Source of the DNA: Camellia lanceoleosa
Lineage: Eukaryota; Streptophyta; Magnoliopsida; Ericales; Theaceae
Reading direction: 5' to 3'
Length of the DNA: 64,000 nt
Assembly: GCA_025200525.1 (NCBI GenBank)
Contig: CM045763.1
Location: 806,001 to 870,000 of the forward strand
Both the position numbers and the translations under genes were made by a program. The stretch's first letter is position 1. Each line of letters begins with the position of its first letter. Positions 34,501-47,533 of this stretch are shown here, piece by piece. The notes beneath the pieces are model-generated. The model searched no databases and was not told the DNA's origin. It was given only the letters and a program-made list of their open reading frames with translations.

Positions 34501-36032
34501 GTGGTTCGAGAATTTCTGAATGTTTTTCTTGAAGATCTACCAAGTATTCCAGCTGATCGGGAAATAGAATTCACCATTGAAACCCAACCTGGCACGAAAC
34601 TAATATCAAAAGCTCCTTATCGCATGTCGATGACAGAATTGAAAGAACTGAAGACTCAACTCCAGGAACTACTGGACAAAGATTTCATTCGACCTAGTAC
34701 CTCGCCGTAGGAAGCTCCAATATTGTTCGTGAAGAAAAAGGATGGCACGATGAGATTATGCATTGATTATTGGGAGTTGAACAAGGTCACCATCAAGAAT
34801 CAGTACCTTCTACCTCAAATCGATGACTTGTTCGATCAACTTCAAGGCGCCCAAGTATTCTCTAAAATCGACTTGTGTTTTGGCTACCATCAACTAAAAG
34901 TCAAAATGGAAAGCATCGAAAAGACTACCTTCAGAACTCGTTACGGGCACTACAAGTTTCTTGTCATGCCTTTTAGTGTCACAAATGCCCCAGTAGCCTT
35001 CATGGACCTCATGAACCGAGTGTTCAAACTCTATCTTGATGAGTTCGTTATCGTCTTCATTGACGACATCCTCATATACTCCAAGTCACCAGAGGCCCAT
35101 GAGCAGCACTTGCGAACGGTTCTACAAACACTACTTATCACAAACTTTATGCCAAGTTGAAGAAATGTGAATTCTAGATCACTAATGTACACTTTCTCGG
35201 TTACATCATTAACAAAGATGGCATCTCGGTTGACCCTCAAAAAGTTACAGCAATCATGGACTGGCCACGACCTACTTATGTGTCAGAAATCTGAAGTTTC
35301 TTGGGTCTAGCTAGCTATTATCGGCGCTTCGTGCAAGATTTCTCAAAGTTAGGATCACCCTTGACCCAGCTAACTCAAAAGAATACACCCTTCGAATGGA
35401 CTGATAAACAGGAGCATTGTTTTCAAGAATTAAAAAGTCGACTTGTGTCAACCCCTATACTAGCACTCCCTACAGGAGCAGATTGGTTCGTAATCTATAG
35501 TAATGCCTCATACAATGGTTTGGGTTGCGTTCTCATGCAAAACAGAAAATTCATTGCTTATGCGTCGCGACAATTAAAGATTCACGAGAAGAACTACCCG
35601 ACTCATGATTTGGAATTGGCTACAGTAATCTTTGCTCTCAAAATCTGGCGTCATTATCTTTACGGTGCAACCTGCGAGATTTACACTGATCACAAGAGTC
35701 TTAAATATCTGTTCACACAGAAGGATCTGAATATAAGGCAGCGGTGGTGACTAGAATTTATGAAAGACTATGATGTAGAGATCCATTACCATCCAGGCAA
35801 AGCTAACGTGGCAGCAGAAGTACTGAGCCAAAAGACGGCCAGAGGTTTGGCATGTACTCTCGTTTTCTACAAGATTAATGAACTACTCGCCAACATAACC
35901 GTGGAACCTACACTGATTGAAGAAATTAAAGCGTGCCAATGTGAAGATAAACTTTTGAAGAAAAAGTACGATGAACAAAGAAACACGCTTGATCCTGATT
36001 TCACTGTAAGCAATGGGATACTGAAATTTTGA
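34501..36032 (+). pseudogene. pol: Chromovirus reverse transcriptase and RNase H
   Basis: EFLNVFLEDLPSIPADREIEF opens the RT region. [20 protein letters not shown] follows a stop at 34708. [11 protein letters not shown] keeps the catalytic DD. A frameshift near 35130 and a stop near 35173 precede FLGYIINKDGI and [12 protein letters not shown]. RNase H starts [15 protein letters not shown], where the first catalytic Asp (family YSDAS) is Asn, so even a repaired enzyme would probably lack RNase H activity. Ends before the integrase zinc region, which has further stops. Confidence 0.88.
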
Positions 36033-36637
36033 AATCGAATTTGCATACCCAACATCTCGGAACTCAAGAAGAAGATATTGGTGGAAGCTCATAGCTCGAG
36101 ATTTGCAATCCATCCTGGCAACACAAAGATGTACCATGATCTGAAGGAACATTACTAGTAGATGGGAATGAAAAAAGACATAGCAAGCCATGTCTCTAAA
36201 TGTCTACATTGTTAGCGCGTTAAAGCAGAACATCAGAGACCTGCAGGATTGCTGCAACCACTCCCTATTCCTGAATGGAAATAGGAACACATTACTATGG
36301 ACTTCGTGGTCGGGCTACCACAGTCATTTTCGAAGAATGATGCAAAATGGGTTATAGTAGACCGATTGACGAAGTCGACGCATTTTCTACCAATCAAAAT
36401 CATGTACTCCCTTAATAAGTTTGTCACTTTATATATCAAGGAAATTTCTCGTTTGCATGGTATCCCAGTTTTGATCGTGTCTGACCGAGGCCCCCGCTTC
36501 GTGTCTCACTTCTAGAACCAATTACAGGAAATTATGGGAACCACACTGAAATTTAACACTGTTGATCACCCACAAACCGATGGACAATCTGAAAGAACAA
36601 TCCAGACGTTGGAAGACATGTTACGTGTATGTGTGTT

Positions 36638-39140
36638 TGTCACGACTCAAACCCGCCTCTGTAGGTTTAGCATCGTAACCGGCTAATAATCCTTGAATTA
36701 CCAAAGGCCTCTTGACAGATTAGCATATAATAAGGGGCTGCGGAAGCAAATGTACAAAATATAAATGGTACAATGAGCTGTGACAACATACATAGGACAG
36801 AATAATTTAAAACTTGTATGAACATAAGAGTGACGACCAAAAGATGAAGTATGTACATATTCTTCCCATAAGGGTAATATAGGAAAACCAACCTAACTTA
36901 ACAAAACAGAGTTTAATATGATCACAAAAACAGCCACAAAACAAGACTTCGTCCTGAACCTCCTTGGGAGACGCAAGGGTTGGCTGACAAAAATCGAAAC
37001 GAAGGCCGTCAACTCTAGCCCTGATCACGTGCCGGCCCACCTACATACATAATATAAACAGTGAGCGAAAGCTCAGTGAATAATAACGGAGTAAAGGGGT
37101 TTTAATGAATGAGTCCATACAGATTCAGAAATCACAATCCGTTTTTATAATAAATTCATATTCATATTTTTGTCCAGATAATATACAGAAGTCATAAGTC
37201 TTGCTTAAACATACGTGGTACATTCATTAGCGCTAACAAATGCAGACACATGGTGGTTATGAATAACCAGTTCCATAAAGGAACTTCCGGATTCGGGTAA
37301 CAGAGAATAAACATGCTGAGCCCCATGACGGAGCCTCCGGTACGGGTAACAGAGTGAAGACATATTAAGTTCCATAATGGAACCTCCGATACCGGGTAAC
37401 AGCTAACACATGTCACATGATGCTAAGGATGCCACGAATACATATCAGAAATTGGACAATCATTCATTGTACAGAACATAGCATTTCAGAAAACAAATCT
37501 TATTTCATCATACAGAAGATAAATATAGTTGAACATAGTTTTACTATGTTATTACTCACAGTTGGCTTTGAAGTAGACAGACGGAACAGACTGGTCAAAC
37601 GATATACGGCACGTGACCTACATGACACATAACAGATACACATCTGAAACACACGTTCGAATTGTACATAACTTATTTCGTTTGTTCTTAGTGCGTTTCT
37701 AGCCTTTAATCCTCATTATGGAGTCTTAAACATGGCCTAGAAATGCCTAGGATAGAATGAGGATGCAAAAATGTATTGGAAAACATTTTTCAAAACTTGT
37801 TGAAAATAAGGTCCACGCTCGAGCGTGGCTTTCCTCGCTTGAGCGGACACGCATACAATGAAGCTCTGCTCGAGCATAACTTTCCCTGCTCGAGCGGACT
37901 GCAAACCTTTGAAAAAGTACTGGTTGCATGTTTTTCATGTTCGATGGATGCTCGATACTCGCTCGAGCGTGAGACTCAGACCCTCGCTCGAGTGGACTGC
38001 AAAACACATGAACTTTTGGGTATATGCATTTCACACTCGAGCATAACTCTCAACGCTCGAGCGGAAGTGTATGTACTCAGAGTGAACGCTCGAGCATTAA
38101 GTCCTCCGCTCGAGCGTGGATCAAATTTCTGGAATTTCCAAATTCGATCACCAAGCTCAAATTCAATCTCAAATGCATCAAACTCAATTTTCTGGGCTCA
38201 AAACTTTGGAAAACACTTAGAAACTCATTAAACAACATGTTTAAAGCATTATTTCAACAAATCGTGGCCTAAAAGGATACCAATCGTGCACAAACTCAAC
38301 TTAAACTCTATGAATGTTCCAAAGCATAACATGCATGAACTCTCTTGTACTCAATCTCTTCAAAACATGATCAAACTAGGCAAATTGTTAGAAAACATGA
38401 TGAATTCTCAAAGCATAGATAAAATGAACACATGCATGAAAGAAGTCTTTGAAATCATGCTCAAATTGTGAAGAATGTACATGCATGCACGGATTGATCT
38501 ACCTCTCTACTCCTTAAGCTTGATTCTTACATTTTATAGTTCAATTACTTGAATTCATGTATGAATTATCTCAACTTCAAGGCTAAAGGCTTGGTTTCAT
38601 ACCTTATGTGATCAATTGGGCTTTAGGTGCTAGAATCTTGAACTAGATGAACAAAACTTCAAGTTTTCTTCTTTTCTCCTAGCAATTCCCTCATTGTGAA
38701 TTCAATCCTTGAACCTAGGACCCAAATCCCTCAATTCTCTCTCATTCTCACGTTGAGCACCAAGTTGAGGAAGAAATGAACTGAAAAAATAGACTTAGTG
38801 GGATCAAAATGGCCTTATAGGTAGTAATTAATCAAAATTAATCAAATGGCATTAATTTAATATAATTTAATCATTTCGAACTGAATTTTAATTAAACCTA
38901 CCATAAAATCCTATAAAATCCTAATTAGCACATAAATTAAGTCAATTTTGTAATCGGATGCCGATAAGGCCTTCAATTCGCAAACCGAAACTAGAACGTG
39001 AACAGATCTTCCTTCGCCTAACAGATATAAACACAAACAATGCAACACACACATGCAGTTTAATTCAGAATTTCACCTTAATCACTAATTAGGCATAATT
39101 AATCATGGATTAGCGTTAATCAGAGGTCGGAGTTGTTACA
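36638..39140 (-). mobile_element. Family-B solo LTR, 2,503 bp, inverted, inside the integrase
   Basis: On the minus strand it runs tgtaacaact ... gagtcgtgaca. Flanked by perfect 5 bp TSDs gtgtt at 36633-36637 and 39141-39145. Both ends match the 29613-32106 LTR, but the central part differs. A solo LTR with TSD is the known product of recombination between the two LTRs of one element. Confidence 0.92.
37816..38116 (-). repeat. Paired-palindrome array, CGCTCGAGCG type (5 pairs)
   Basis: Ten 10-bp copies of (C/T)(G/A)CTCGAGC(G/A) or one-base variants, starting at 37816/37836, 37868/37888, 37960/37985, 38034/38054 and 38088/38107. Within-pair offsets are 20, 20, 25, 20 and 19 bp. The first copy extends to ccacgctcgagcgtgg. 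Confidence 0.9.
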
Positions 39141-39892
39141 GTGTTGGACCTTAAAGGTAACTAGGATGAACACTTACCTTTAGTGAAATTCACCTATAAC
39201 AACAGCTACCAAGCAAACATTGGAATGGCACCATACGAAGCTCTATATGGAAGGAGATGTCGATCACCTCTGTGTTGGATGGAAGTCGGGGACAGGAAAT
39301 TGTTATGCCCCGAGATCATACACGTCACAAGTGAGAAAATCCAACTCATCCAACAGCGAATTCACACTACTTAGAGTCGCAAGAAAAATTATGCAGATAC
39401 TCGGAGACGAGACTTGGAATTTCAAGTAGGAGATCATGTGTTCCTCAAGATCTCACCAACAAGAGGAGTGATCCGATTTGGAAAGCGAGGAAAGTTAAAC
39501 CCACGTTACATCGGGCCATTTTAGATACTGGAAAGGATTGGTTCTGTAGCTTATCGCCTTACACTACCACCTAAACTATCCAATGTCCACAATGTGTTTC
39601 ATGTTTTAATGCTTCTGCGATACCTTCGAGATGCAGAGCACGTTGTTGATTATGAGGATCTGGAAGTTTAGGAGGATCTCTCTTATGAAGAGCAACCAGT
39701 GCAGATTTCGATCGTCGTGATCAAGTTCTCTGAAACAAGACCATACCGTTGGTAAAGGTCTTATGGCGAAATCATTGTATCGAATAAGCTACGTGGAAAA
39801 CGGAAAGACAAATGCGAGCCAAGTATCCACACCTCTTCGAAAATTAAGGTACATCAAGTTTGGAGACAAACTTCTATTTAGAAGGAGAGAAA

Positions 39893-40148
39893 TGTGACAT
39901 CTTGAACTTTTAATTAATACCACATAAATATTTATAGTTATATATAATTGTGAGTATATGTGATAATATATTATTAAATAAATAATAATAAATACAAAAT
40001 CTAATTTGGCATTGGGTTATCAAATATGGAATTAATTAGGAATTATTATTTAGGGCCAAATTAACAGAAATATAGAATTGTAATACTAATTGGGCCAAAT
40101 TAAAGTTAAAGATAGTAGATAAATAAATATAAAAGTAAGAGTAAATAG

Positions 40149-40205
<57 letters not shown>

Positions 40206-41522
40206 GATGTGGTAGTACAATAAATAATTAATTTTCTGTTGGCATATGATAAAGTATAATTAATTAGGGATTATTTCGTTTATATAGTTATATTAGGAAA
40301 TTGGGTCAAAGTGTAATTATCTTAAATATTTATTAAGATAAGTATAAATCCATTTGAGTTATGATCAAATCTGGGCAAGATTTGAATAGTGCCACATGTT
40401 GGCCTCAGGATGCTTAAGCTTGTGCTTCCCTATAAATGGGGAAGAATTGATCAATATCTGTGGAGTTGATAAAATCAGTGGAGAGAAAATGAAGAAAAAA
40501 AAAAAAACAAAAAGAGAGAGAGTGAGAGGTTCGTAAGTTGTTAGCAATAGGAATTTATAATAGGAAGGTTGTGATAGTAGAGTAAGGTAATAGGAAGGTT
40601 GTGATAGTAGAGTAAGGTTAAGGATCAATATTAAGGTGAGTTATATTATACCTTGAGTTACTATAATATATTTTACGTATATTTTGACTTACCATAATCT
40701 ATTTTATACAAGTTGTATTTTATTAGTTATATTAATACAAATTATTTTTATAAATATTTCAATTACATTGATTAATTTATGAAGTCTATTTGTTTTAAAT
40801 GGAACTAATAGATATATTTGTTTAAATTTTAAAGAATATTTGACTATAACCTTATAAACAATTATATTTTGTAAGTATCACCACGGGAGTCCCATGCATT
40901 GGGGGACTTAAATAACCATTACCCTTTATTTGGCCACTTTGTGGTCCTCTGTTTGTCATGGATCCATTGACCTCTGTTCTGATTGTCATTTCTGTGACCT
41001 CTGTTGTGTTCTGTTCTGTACCGTGGTTATGGTTATTTTTTATATAATTTCTGTATTTCAGTTTATGCCACTTAAATGATTTATTTACCAAATTGAGTTA
41101 TGTAAATGTTTTGGCTTAACTAACTATCCATGGTTATTTTGTATTCCCTATACTCTTGACATAATATTTCTCACTTTGCTATGTGTTTATAGCTGTTACC
41201 TTTTCAGGTGACGAAATGTAAGGGAAACCCATAACTTCACGAAATAGAATCTGCACGTAGATTGATGTTGAACAACTTTTTTTTTTCTTTTTTCTCTTTT
41301 TTTTATTTATATTTTTGCTCCAATTTTTTTTACTCAAGGCTGGTTACTGAATAATAAAATAATAAAAATCCTATAAATATATTTTCTCTTATTAAAATAG
41401 TAAAATGGAGTAATTTCCTATTTAATTATTTTTATTTCTGCTTGTGCAGTTTAATTTGTTACAAATAGAAAAAGTTATTAAATTGCGATTCTAACCCTAG
41501 CCCTTGAGGTTAGGTCGTGACA
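39893..41522 (+). repeat. 3' LTR of the chromovirus, 1,630 bp
   Basis: Starts tgtgacatct right after the purine tract and ends ggtcgtgaca. Contains a (TAA)n tract (about 40148-40203) and a perfect 30 bp tandem duplication (units at about 40561 and 40591). No partner LTR in the window, so the extent rests on the tg...ca ends and the purine tract. Confidence 0.8.
40148..40203. repeat. (TAA)n microsatellite
   Basis: About 18 uninterrupted taa/ata units inside the chromovirus 3' LTR. Confidence 0.95.
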
Positions 41523-44500
41523 ATTGATTTGTAATAGAAACCATAAAAATACTAATTTTCAACCTCATGCTATGCACGGTTTCTATTTAAAAATTTAAAA
41601 TTTAAAATTAATAATTAAATAAAAATATATTTATATTTATAAATATTAAATATGAATTTATATACTAAATAGTTGTTAAAGTATAGAAGTATTTTTATTT
41701 TAAATTTGTTTTAAGAAAAAAAAAAAACCTGTCAAAGAAGAAAAACTCATCAACACTTTTTTTATTATCTCAAATGAAAATTATAAAACAAATCATAGTA
41801 ATTTTAAGATGGATTTTATAAATTAAATTAAATTAATTTTAATATAAATATAATTATTTATTTTGATTGCAATCATTGTATTTTTTTTTTAATTAAGAAC
41901 ATTTTAAATTTTATTTAAAATAAGATAAAACTGTAATAATATTGATTGTCTCATTACTAAGATCTATAACAAATATAAAAAGTGTACAACGGTGGTGTAA
42001 CACGGTGTATAACGCTCCTGTCTGTTTGCTTTCTAACGTTTGCCAAGAGACAAATGAAACCGCTTGGTTGTCTACAAATTTCCAACATCGGTGCTGTGCT
42101 GGACTTCTGTGCTGACCTCTTCATCAATTCGTGCCACCTGTATCGTTGCTGCTGAGGCGGTGGCTTCTCACCCAGGCTTGTTCCTGAAGTCCTGAGCTAT
42201 TAAGAGGTGTAAATTGTTCAATATCATTGCTGCAAATCACTATCAGTTTTATCAAAGAAACAGAAGAGGTATGCTCTTCTTTTATTTTCATTTTTCAGTT
42301 GCTGTTAAATATGAGACATGCATTCATTCTTCCATTGTCACTATTGTTGTTGTTGTTGTTGTTGGTAGTGTATTTGTTACTGTTTTTTTATGTATTTATT
42401 ATTTTTTATCTATGCTTGTAATTGTTATTGTTTTCCATCCTCTTCCTCTTGTCTATTATGCAATTATTTCGAGCTCTGCTCTTGTTCCTTACGACTGTGT
42501 AATGGTGTGCCCACCATGTGCTCGACCATATGCCGAAATGAAACACACACATAAATTGACAATCAGATGTGAAACTTTTTATCCTCCATGTACTTGACCA
42601 TATGCTTAAACGAATAAACACACAGAAATTAACAATCAGAATGTGAAATTATTTTCCCAAATTGAAAAAAAAATCCCAACATATTATTCACCAAATCTTG
42701 GGGAAAACTCCGGGTGTACATAGACAGCTCTGTTTTTTTTTCTTTTGCTTGTCTGCTTGGCCTTTGGCCTCAATTGCACTAAAAGCAAAAATGAAAATAA
42801 AATAATAACATACATATCTAATTCTTCTAAGTATAATAACATACATATCTAATTCAAGCAGATGAGAGAAAGTCTTCGTTAAAGGTTTCGTGAGCTTTAG
42901 CTTTTGCATTTCTGTCCTTAATTTCAGGTTTCTTTTCTTTCTCTCAAATGCAAATTACACTTTATGGAAGATGGCAATCTCTTTTATCGTTTTCATTTGA
43001 ATTTCATACACTTGTGAGTTTGATAAATGCTCTTTAGTTCTTTCCTTTTGCTTCTAAGCTTTTGATGATAATCATACTCTTTTTATAATTTCTGACTTTA
43101 AAGTTTGTTCATACTAAACAGCCATAAACTGGGCGCAGGAGCAACCTCCCAAAAATGAATATTCATCAAACACACCGTAATTTGATAATTAAATAATTTG
43201 TTTTTCTTAAAAGTTAGGATTGATATCTTCATGTAATTTTGTGTAATTAAAAAGTACGATAAAATTTGGGATGGTTGGGGTTGGGGTGATTTGGCTTCTC
43301 TAGAATTTTTTTCATACTTCTAATTGTGGATCCGCTTCTGGGATGGCTGGCTGGCTGGCTGGCTAGATAATCATGAATCATGATCATGGTGGGATCTGTG
43401 CAAAGTGGTGTTAGGGACTCTTGTGATGAGGTGAACAAAATTCTCCTGATTTCATCCAAGAAAGAGGATTGTGAATTGGTCATTGGGCTCCCCTTTGCTC
43501 TTCTTGCTCTTTTCTTTTCTCTGATGCAAAAAACCAAACAGGTAATAGCAAAAGCACATCCCCTGTAATCTAATAAAATCAATGTAATTTACCCATAAAA
43601 ATTGTGTAACTACTTAGTTCATCCTCACCAAATTAGATGAAATAATTCTCTGAATATTTATTGACGACGAATTAAGCCCCAATGCTTGTGCTACAACGCA
43701 GGCCTTCTATGTTGCAGTTTAGCCTCTTTACCTCACTCTCCCATGGTTACATCTGTGTCAAGTAGATGGCTACATACATACATGATTTTTAAAAACCTAA
43801 TTCTCTCTCTTTTAGAATTTTCAATTTATGTGATTCTGTGATTTAATATTTTTTTTCCTGAATCCAGTTAATACAGATCAATCATGTTTACTAATAAAAT
43901 GAAAGAAAGTTTAATTTAATTTTATTGGTTTGATATAGTATGTATGTTGTTGGAAATGATTACGGATTATTGAGAGTAATTGTTGAAGCATATAGGAAAA
44001 AAAATTATTGATTGAACTTTTTGATATGAGCGATCTTTTTCTATGATGTTAGTTTTTTAATTTGTTATTGGCAGTGAGGATTATTTTACAGTTCAAATGC
44101 CAGTTTTGCTGCAGAAAATTCTTGATTGAAAGAGCTGTTATATACTCTGAGCCTTGACATTTTATGAAATTTTTAAATTTCCCTTTGTGTATACATATTT
44201 GAGAAATGTGCCTTGTGAAAGTGAAAACTACGCAATTTTTGCGTAGTTTTCCATTCATATGATATTCTCCCTTTGTTATTGAATTCTTATCACTTATTTA
44301 TTTATTTTGGGGAGGTTGTTAAAAGGCCGTTGGGGGAATGGTATAGGTGTCATAAATTTGATTTATAAGGGCAAAGGTTTGTTAGTTAGAATAATAGTTT
44401 ACCTTGGAGAGATTTGTTTTTATCGATAAAGTTTTTTTCTTTGTTTATCAAAAAAAATAAAAATAAAAAAATAAAAATTTTAAGTGTTTGGGGCCTTGGT

Positions 44501-44857
44501 TTTGTCAAATATATCATTGTTCATACCTATCCAAATAGTTAGTTAAAAAGGCCTGCATAGTATTGTTGTTGACAATATTTATATTTATAGTGATATATAT
44601 ATATATAAATATTGAGTCTCGTAGCAGATGAGGAAGAATTTTATGAAAGACTATCGAATTCAAGATCAATGTTCTTTCATCCATCTAATCTGCATCTTCC
44701 TCTTTATTTGATTCCTCACCCATTTTTGATCGGATCACAATGCTTTCACCGATTTGCATTAAAGAGAAGCATGAATTTTGATGCAGTTTTGTTTGTTTTC
44801 AGTCAAGAAGAGAGTTGAGCACAACTCACCCTTTTTCTTGTTACTCTTTCACTGTAA
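41523..44857 (+). other. Intergenic and probable 5' UTR region of the MYB-CC pseudogene
   Basis: 3.3 kb without a supported coding region. 41523-42000 is AT-rich. 42040-42270 is more GC-rich and could hold a UTR exon, as could 44626-44857, which lies just before the MYB-CC start codon. A small (ggct) repeat lies at about 43344-43362. ORFs here have low-complexity or hydrophobic translations without family resemblance. Confidence 0.4.
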
Positions 44858-45917
44858 ATGAACAACACCCAACAGATTGGTTTCCAAGAAAGAGTTCAAC
44901 AAAACCATGGCTTGGTCTATGATTATAGCAGTTTAGAACACGCCAACCAATCTTCCCAATTTCCTGGTGGTTGTCAGATGGGAATTTGCATTGATTCATC
45001 ATCAGCCATGGAGGGAGGAGGATCACAGCAACACAACTTTGGTTGTGGTGGGCATGCTGATTCATCAAGTACCATCATGAGTCGTATCTTGGTTCACCAT
45101 CTTCTGCTTTTTTTGCAACTGAGCGTTACATGGGCTTTCCACAATATGAGTATCAATCTGGAAATCCCATTGTGCCCTCCCAACAACCCGAGAATTATGA
45201 TCTGCATACTCCATCATATCTATCTACAGGGGATAGTTTTTATTTTGATACGCCAGAGCAAGAAGACCCTAATTCGCAGTCCAAACTTGCCCTGCAATCT
45301 GATGCGAAATCCCACTTTTGTAGCAATAAAAACTACAGTTCTGATGAAAGATCCTGTAAAACTCCATGCAACAATTTCTCAGAAACAGAACACATTTTTC
45401 TGCTGAAAAGAAAGTTGCTTAGTGATTTTGATAATTCAGATATAAGGCAGCCTTCAATTCCTTTTGAAAGAAAAAGGAATCTTAGTGTAAGTCTTTTTTT
45501 GTTAACTTCATGTTCAATGCATTGATTCATGCATGGTGTTCATTTATTTTATTTTATTTTTATTGGTAGCTATGTTTGGGTGCTTGGAAAATTAATTTGG
45601 CATCTTTTTTACTTCATTTTCTTATGTTTTCTCTTTTCTTTTCCTTTACCTCCACAACCCATGATCCAAAAAAAGGGATTAATCTCATCCTGGTTATATG
45701 TATGTATACATGACAGCTAGACCTGCTGGAGGTGTTTCAGTTACTTCTGGTAACACTGGATCAGCCATTTCAAGTAAAACACGAATTCGATGGACTCAAG
45801 ACCTTCATGACCGCTTTGTTGAGTGTGTAAATCACCTCGGTGGAGCAGAAAGTGAGTAGCTTTGACATGACCCCTTTGTGCAGGTATAGAAACAACTATT
45901 ACTAATTGATCATTAAC

Positions 45918-46365
45918 TGACGCAGCGGAATAAATCACACGAGACTAGATATCGTTCTAGTAGATGAGAATTCTTGAATCCACAAGAATACCCTTGAATC
46001 CATAAGGAAGATAGAAGAAAAGCTCTTTAAAATATTATTGAATGAATAAAAGTTGAATAAATATTGTCTTTGCCATGAGGCTTATATAGCTATTTATAAT
46101 AAACTAAACCTAATACTTGTAGGAAAAGTAATTCTAAAATAAACTAGGAACTTAAATCAACACAAACTAGGAAACCTAAGAGAATAGAAAGCTAAAATTC
46201 TAAACTATTTAAAACCCTAGTCAAAATCTAATTCTAAAATAATAAAATTAAGAAACCTAATAATTCTAAAATATTTATACTAAATTACAAGAATCCTAAT
46301 AAAATAATATATTAAAAATATTAAAACTAAAAATATAAAAATTCTTAAAATCTTGTTCTACATCA
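45918..46365 (-). repeat. LTR of the gag-only element (3' LTR in element orientation)
   Basis: 448 bp, same length as its partner at 47534-47981, with no indels between them by eye. Confidence 0.93.
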
Positions 46366-46472
46366 GACTTCTCTTCTTTGAAAGAACTCGCCCTCGAGTT
46401 CATATTAGAAATCTGCTATCTTCCATGCCAAAGAAAGAGATATTTTGAATTTTTTAGTTGCTTGCACCTCTT

Positions 46473-47519
46473 TCAAAAGTTGTATATAGGAAAGTTTTCT
46501 TTCTGAAGGTTCTTCTCTATATGCTTCAACTGGTTGATAAGATTAATTAGACAAGCATTGAAAATCAAATTAAATTGCTTTACACCAAGAAAATCAACCA
46601 AATTTACTTTGTCTAGAATTTGCATGCTCTCTTGATGTTGCACCATCTCAGATTCAATTGATCCTTCAATTACCAACCTTGGAATATCAAGTGTAGCATC
46701 AACCAATTTCTTTGTTGCACATGGCGGTTGTATTATCTCTTCTACTATTTTCTCTTTGTTACTGGGCTCAATCAGATTTCTTTCTTCTTCAATATTTTTA
46801 TGACTTGTTTGTAAAACTTTCTCCCCAGTATTCAAATTACCATGTGTTGATGCATTATCAACACTCGAACAAGACTTCGTATCTTCTTCATTAGTTTTAC
46901 AACCAATCTCACCACAAATAATATTTGGATGCGAATTCTTTTCTTTTGATTGCAAATTTTTACCAACTCCATAGAAGTATCTTGATTTGTATATGACAAT
47001 ATATCTTCATGATCATGAAAGTAAAATTTTGATGCTAAAAACTTTTTCATTGTTAACCATGAATGAAATTTGTCTTTTACCTTTGCAAACTCGATAATCT
47101 TGTAATCCGTTCCACCACTTCGATACAATTTTATCAAGTTTGTAGGATGCAAATATAACCTTCTTTTTATGAGGAATCTTCATAAATTCAAAGAAATTTT
47201 CAAGATCAAGCAACCAATCAAGAAAATCTTCTTTTTGAAACTTACTTGAACCGTTAAAATATGAAATTTCTGCAAAATAACGTAAGCTAACAGGTTGGCC
47301 TCGGGTGAATCCTCCGGCACAATTGCTATCAACTGTTGGTTGCCTCTGGTTGACGATTAGTCCCAAATCGGCAAATAGATTACAAATCTCATTGCGAAGT
47401 TCATGCACCTCTAGCCGATGTTCCTCAATTGCATCCCATATGGCTTCCACCCTACGATCAACGTCAATAGGGATTGTGTGTGCTCCATTGTCTTGTGTAA
47501 TTGAGCTAAGCGAATCCAT
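46473..47519 (-). pseudogene. gag: Gag-like reading frame of the TR-GAG element, frameshifted
   Basis: The ATG at 47519, overlapping the primer site, gives MDSLSSITQDNGAHTIPIDV, then a helical segment (EAIWDAIEEHRLEVHELRNE) and a capsid-like FLDWLLDLENFFEF, IPHKKKVIFASYKL, WWNGL series. The frame breaks near 47080-47100, continues as KFHSWLTMKKFLASKFYF in another frame, and a third frame (46955-46473) carries an acidic tail. Looks like the N-terminal capsid of Ty3/gypsy gag; no zinc knuckle or pol seen. Confidence 0.75.
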
Positions 47520-47533
47520 GCTCTGATACCACT

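Larger units (their letters stand above)
36033..39860 (+). pseudogene. int: Chromovirus integrase, interrupted by a solo LTR
   Basis: Catalytic D in TMDFVVGLPQ (36297 on), second D in IVSDRGPRFVSHF, E in [13 protein letters not shown]. Coding stops at DMLRVCV where the solo LTR begins and resumes at 39146 with LPLVKFTYNNSYQ and GMAPYEALYGRRCRSP. Further stops follow, then FLKISPTRGVIRFGKRGKL and the IGPF-type segment, and finally the chromodomain-like tail. One 5 bp TSD flanks the insertion, so the pre-insertion gene was continuous here. Confidence 0.85.
32965..41522 (+). mobile_element. Ty3/gypsy chromovirus (Tekay/Del-like), decayed, split by a solo LTR
   Basis: gag, protease, RT, RNase H and integrase occur in the chromovirus order, followed by a C-terminal segment like a chromodomain tail (EATW-type motif near 39785-39835). 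A purine tract gaaggagagaa (39881-39891) precedes a 3' LTR at 39893-41522. No 5' LTR is present upstream. Integrase is interrupted at 36638-39140. Most stop codons fall in one frame (32965-35158), as expected for point decay. Confidence 0.85.

Noticed and set aside
37816..38116. CRISPR-like array
   Set aside because: Repeats are 10 bp palindromes with alternating short and variable spacers, in plant retroelement DNA; no cas genes.
37747..38272. ORFs on both strands with similar repeated peptides
   Set aside because: Translation artefact of the palindrome array in the family-B solo LTR.
42214..42597. 127-aa ORF upstream of MYB-CC
   Set aside because: Runs of Val, Leu and Phe from gtt repeats, no motif; more likely UTR or intron.
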